NCBI RefSeq assembly: GCF_026241755.1 | Contig: NZ_JAPJDA010000010.1 | Location: forward strand, 2,233 to 66,232 | Direction of reading: 5' to 3' | DNA: 64,000 bases | DNA from: Salinimicrobium profundisediminis | GTDB taxonomy: Bacteria > Bacteroidota > Bacteroidia > Flavobacteriales > Flavobacteriaceae | The notes under the pieces: generated by a model | Databases searched by the model: none | What the model was told of the DNA's origin: nothing | Seen by the model: the letters and a program-made list of their open reading frames with translations, nothing else | Shown here: positions 61,117 through 64,000 of the stretch, one piece after another | Layout of the letters: each line of letters opens with the position of its first letter | Numbering within the stretch: position 1 is the first letter of the stretch | Program-made: the position numbers and the translations under genes

Positions 61117-62514
61117 TTAGTTACAGTTTCCTGTTGCACAAGGATCACTGATAGTTATGTCTGGCACAGGAGTTGGGTTTGGAATATCCATTGGATTATC
61201 AAAACCACAACCTATTAAAGCTCCACCCCATGGTCCTGCCTGAAATATGTTGGCAGAGTTTCCAGAACCTGACTGGAACATATTAGCACTTTGACCATCA
61301 TATTGTACTACCAGCCCTGAGTTATCATTTCCCCATTGTGCAGTAATGGCGTAGTTATCACTGCCTATTTGGTGAGTGTTTAATTTATTGTCGTTACCAT
61401 TTTGTAGAGACCATACATAGTTGTCGTTACCATCCTGAACTTGAAGAGATTTATTTCCTTCTCCTGTCTGATTTAAGCTTGCAGAGTTATCATCACCTTC
61501 CTGATATTGTCTAGCATAATTATCATCTTGCCCAGAACCAAGACCATAATAGTTTTGAGTCATTGTAGCTGTGTTACCATCACCTAATTGAATTTGTTCC
61601 CCATGGTTTGAAGCAGAATTGTTACCACCATATTGGTTCATAGTAGCGGTATTCTCTTCACCTACCTGAGACTGGTAAGCCTCAGCATCATAAGAGTAGT
61701 ATCCCTGGTTAACTGTTGCAGTATTACCTTCTCCGGCATCATCTGAAGTTGCAAACTGATATTGGAAAGACTTATTTTGATCTCCAAACTGATTTAAATA
61801 AGCCTCGTTACGAGCACCTTCTCCATCCTGCACAATTAAACCTCTGTTTGCATCTCCCTGTTGAATAGCTCTGGCAAGTTGACCTTCATTTGCATCTCCA
61901 GGATCTGGATCAGAAGACTGTTTTACCTGAACCTTATTGAAGTTTCCAGTTTGATTTGTCCAGGCGTCATTATTATCATCATTTTGCTGAATTAAAGACT
62001 GGTTGTAAAAACCATTCTGCACTCCATAAGCGTAATTTTGTGTGGATATATCAGACACTGGATTGTTAACACCTTGCTGTACTAAAATTTTATTTCTAGC
62101 ACTGGAAATGCCCTGAGTACCCTGCTCTGTACGTGCGTCATTCATTAAACCTTTTTGATTAATGGAGGATTCATTGTTCCAGCCCTGTTGATTAATTTCT
62201 GCCTCATTATTGACAGCCATACTATAAGGGCCCCACCATGTAGGAATATTAGGCCCCTCTTGTGTAATGCGGGCTTCGTTGTTATCGGGACCTGCCGCGT
62301 CTGCTTGAAAAACTTTAGATGAATTCAACACTCCCACCTGAGTCACTTCCAAACGTTGATCATTGCCATACTGATCTGTTTCTGTAGTGTTTGCCAATGG
62401 CGCTCCTCCGGGGTTTTGATTGGCTACAGGTGTGGCATTGTTTGCCCCTGGTACCTGAGCAAATCCAATTGCCCCAATCATTAGCGCTGCTGCGCTTAAC
62501 ATAACTTTTTTCAT
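61117..62514 (-). CDS. csgA: Major curlin subunit, CsgA-like, unusually long
   Basis: The 465-aa secreted protein has a signal peptide (cleavage near GFAQ). Residues about 40-425 contain around twenty curlin repeats rich in Gln, Asn and Gly (for example MNQYGGNNSAS, LNQTGEGNKSLQV, AQWGNDNSGLVVQ), each expected to form one layer of the amyloid beta-solenoid. E. coli CsgA has five repeats in 151 aa. The C-terminal tail (about 428-465) is not repetitive and carries three Cys (GCGFDNP and DPCATGNCN). The gene is followed by a strong hairpin that probably limits readthrough into csgBEFG. Confidence 0.9.
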   Translation of the reverse strand: MKKVMLSAAALMIGAIGFAQVPGANNATPVANQNPGGAPLANTTETDQYGNDQRLEVTQVGVLNSSKVFQADAAGPDNNEARITQEGPNIPTWWGPYSMAVNNEAEINQQGWNNESSINQKGLMNDARTEQGTQGISSARNKILVQQGVNNPVSDISTQNYAYGVQNGFYNQSLIQQNDDNNDAWTNQTGNFNKVQVKQSSDPDPGDANEGQLARAIQQGDANRGLIVQDGEGARNEAYLNQFGDQNKSFQYQFATSDDAGEGNTATVNQGYYSYDAEAYQSQVGEENTATMNQYGGNNSASNHGEQIQLGDGNTATMTQNYYGLGSGQDDNYARQYQEGDDNSASLNQTGEGNKSLQVQDGNDNYVWSLQNGNDNKLNTHQIGSDNYAITAQWGNDNSGLVVQYDGQSANMFQSGSGNSANIFQAGPWGGALIGCGFDNPMDIPNPTPVPDITISDPCATGNCN

Positions 62515-63144
62515 AATAAAAATAATTTAAGGTTAAAAATTTAGTTTAGTTTACACATCCTTGTTTGGGGCAAAGACATTTTCGGCACCATCAATACAGC
62601 ATCTAATAATAAAAGGGGGAATAATTGGAACTCAAAAATTGAATTCACCTGAAAGAAGTAGTAGGGTAGATTTTTTTAATCTTTATCTCTTTCACTATGC
62701 TAATTTACTTAAAATGAATTCCCTGCCAACAGTCTGATCGACGAATCGATGAACTACAATACCTACTTCTAGGTAGTTTTAATTCAAAACAACCATTCTC
62801 CCAAGAATTTCTTAAAAAGTTAAATTTGTGTTAAAGAGAAAATCGTAATTTGTTATGAGGAAAAAACTTACAAATATGTATGGTTATTAATATCTTATTC
62901 CACAAAAAGATGCTGATTTCCACACTTTTATTCAAAAATTCCTCCGTTATCAATCATACCAAAGTGAATTTTCTCATTCTTCAACCGTGAGAAGAAGAAC
63001 GTTAATTCCTAATTTTTAAGAAGTCATATCAAAAAGAACTATTAAAAACATAAACAATTGTTTATCAGTATAATATGACTTTCAACTAAAAATAGACATC
63101 TCTAAATTTGATCTATAGAATCTGTAAGATGTGAGATAAAACAA
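62515..63144. other. Long intergenic region upstream of csgA
   Basis: About 630 nt of AT-rich DNA with no supported gene. On the minus strand TGTCTTTG (complement of 62571-62578) is one base off the -7 consensus and could belong to the csgA promoter. A 19-bp near-palindrome lies at 62628-62646. The rest, 62650-63140, shows nothing I can name. Confidence 0.45.
62628..62646. promoter_or_regulatory. Near-palindrome upstream of csgA
   Basis: GAACTCAAAAATTGAATTC is an inverted repeat with one mismatched pair around a central AAA. It lies about 50 nt upstream of the candidate -7 element. A regulator site is possible. Confidence 0.25.
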
Positions 63145-63176
63145 AAAAGCCTGTAGAAATTCATCTACAGGCTTTT
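63145..63176 (-). terminator. Terminator behind tRNA-Arg
   Basis: AAAAGCCTGTAGA pairs with TCTACAGGCTTTT over a 6-nt loop, and T-rich sequence follows on the minus strand. It lies 15 nt beyond the tRNA 3' end. Confidence 0.88.
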
Positions 63177-63190
63177 ACCATATTTAAAAG

Positions 63191-63264
63191 TGACCCCGGA
63201 GGGATTCAAACCCCCAACCCTCAGAGCCGAAATCTGATGCGCTATTCAGTTGCGCCACGGGGCC
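63191..63264 (-). tRNA. tRNA-Arg (anticodon TCG)
   Basis: The 74-nt cloverleaf on the minus strand has acceptor stem GGCCCCG/CGGGGTC, D arm with GGCGCAACTGAATAGCGC, anticodon stem TCAGA/TCTGA with loop TTTCGGC (anticodon TCG) and T arm GGGGGTTTGAATCCC. The discriminator is A and CCA is not encoded. It reads CGA/CGG-type arginine codons. Confidence 0.93.
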
Positions 63265-63338
63265 TTTTAAGAAGGCGCAATTTACATAAATTCTTTAAAC
63301 TGTAACAAGAAATTTACGCTCTTTCCATCTGAATTAAA

Positions 63339-63365
63339 GGTGTCAAAAATGCAATTTTTGAAAGG
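63339..63365. repeat. Interspersed palindrome copy, intergenic
   Basis: Left arm GGTGTCAAAAATG and right arm ATTTTTGAAAGG, with one changed base at the centre (GCAATTTTT). It lies between tRNA-Arg and the yqeY stop and may form a hairpin in the yqeY transcript. Confidence 0.6.
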
Positions 63366-63410
63366 TATATAATCGCATACTTCTGACTTTGTAATTCTAA
63401 AATCTCCCTT

Positions 63411-63863
63411 CTAATTTGCCAGCTTCTTCTTTACTATTGCCGATATGGTTTTACCATCGGCCCTTCCTGCAAGTTCTTTTGAAGCCATTCCCATTACTTT
63501 ACCCATATCCTGCATGCCATTGGCACCAGATTCAGATATGATCTTATCCACCTCTACCTCAATTTCCTGTTCACTCATTTGTTCCGGAAGGAAACCTTCT
63601 ATAACAGCCGCCTGGTCCAATTCGGGTTGAGCTAGATCTTCCCTTCCCTGCTCCTTATATATAGCCGCACTTTCCTTGCGCTGTTTTACGAGGCGCTGTA
63701 AGAGCTTTAATTCTTCATCTTCACTCAATCCATCTTTGCCCGAAGCATCTGTGCGAGCAAGTAAAATAGCACTTTTAACCGCTCTTAAAGCTTCTAGTTT
63801 ATTGCTGTCTTTTGCTCGCATGGCATCTTTCATTTCGGCCATGACCTTGTCCTGTAAACTCAT
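63411..63863 (-). CDS. yqeY: GatB/YqeY domain-containing protein
   Basis: This 150-aa helical protein matches the stand-alone YqeY family: N-terminal AMRAKDSNKLEALRAVKSAI, middle LVKQRKESAAIYKEQGREDLAQPELDQAAVIEGFLPEQMSEQE-type region, and C-terminal MGKVMGMASKELAGRADGKTIS. The domain resembles the tail of GatB, which contacts tRNA in the amidotransferase complex, but the role of the free-standing protein is unknown. It is followed by tRNA-Arg on the same strand. Confidence 0.93.
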   Translation of the reverse strand: MSLQDKVMAEMKDAMRAKDSNKLEALRAVKSAILLARTDASGKDGLSEDEELKLLQRLVKQRKESAAIYKEQGREDLAQPELDQAAVIEGFLPEQMSEQEIEVEVDKIISESGANGMQDMGKVMGMASKELAGRADGKTISAIVKKKLAN

Positions 63864-64000
63864 TGTATTTGGATTTTTTATTCGTTATGCGAAGATAAGG
63901 AAATCGGGCAGTGCAAACTCTTCTGAAATAAAAAAACCTTTCGTTCTGTATAAGCCCTTGGTTTTTGTCCTGCCACTCTAACCTCTCCTTATATTATTCC

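Noticed and set aside
63864-64000. 3' end of an upstream gene such as ftsZ
   Set aside because: Stops appear early in the frames I read on the minus strand and no conserved C-terminal motif is visible. The stretch is treated as the yqeY leader.

Overview
The window looks like chromosomal DNA of a marine or soil Bacteroidota, most likely a member of Flavobacteriaceae. The evidence is SusC/SusD pairs, TonB-dependent uptake, AT-rich leaders lacking clear Shine-Dalgarno sites, candidate promoters of the Bacteroidetes type (TTG about 19-20 nt before TAnnTTTG), split transketolase, a Nudix-type pentose regulator and a Bacteroidetes-type curli operon. No phage, integrase, transposase or CRISPR array was seen.

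Region 1 (1-6139). The 5' part (about 1,465 codons) of a giant secreted adhesin reads leftwards off the window edge. It carries HYR-type beta-sandwich repeats and three different lectin-like modules: C-type lectin, F-box-associated (FBA) and SUEL galactose lectin. A membrane-anchored AraC-type regulator follows.

Region 2 (6533-41149). This is a very complete (glucurono)arabinoxylan utilisation locus. A leftward operon holds GH67 and GH115 alpha-glucuronidases, a GH10 xylanase, an SDR (probable fructuronate reductase), mannonate dehydratase and an aldo/keto reductase. Divergent from it are a GH3 beta-xylosidase and glucuronate isomerase. Next come a LacI regulator, a Nudix-family regulator and the xylose genes xylE-xylB-xylA. 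Then follow SusD and SusC, a GH43 enzyme and a SASA-type acetylesterase. A second leftward operon encodes transaldolase, both transketolase subunits, a second GH43, aldose 1-epimerase and an aldo/keto reductase. Together these bind, import and depolymerise decorated xylan. Xylose then goes to xylulose-5-P and the pentose phosphate pathway, and glucuronate goes through fructuronate and mannonate to 2-keto-3-deoxygluconate. Two identical 16-bp palindromes, one in each divergent intergenic region (15793 and 31419), are the likely LacI operators.

Region 3 (41387-51732). A two-component system is flanked by PepSY-like secreted proteins. It is followed by an SdiA-regulated-type propeller, a DedA/TVP38 membrane protein, a DUF2490 barrel, an MscS channel, a DUF4126/zinc-ribbon membrane protein and a secreted S9 peptidase.

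Region 4 (51856-56386). A short KdpD-like kinase and KdpE-like regulator lie next to KtrB/KtrA potassium uptake genes, with no Kdp ATPase genes.

Region 5 (56407-62514). A curli (type VIII secretion) operon encodes a 465-aa curlin, a minor curlin, a CsgE with an extra N-terminal domain, CsgF, a CsgG fused to a beta-barrel, and a beta-propeller lipoprotein. A strong terminator hairpin sits directly behind the major curlin gene.

The window ends with tRNA-Arg(TCG) and a GatB/YqeY protein. Across the window, inside genes and between them, a palindrome close to TCAAAAATGGCATTTTTGA recurs about eleven times. No annotated feature explains it.
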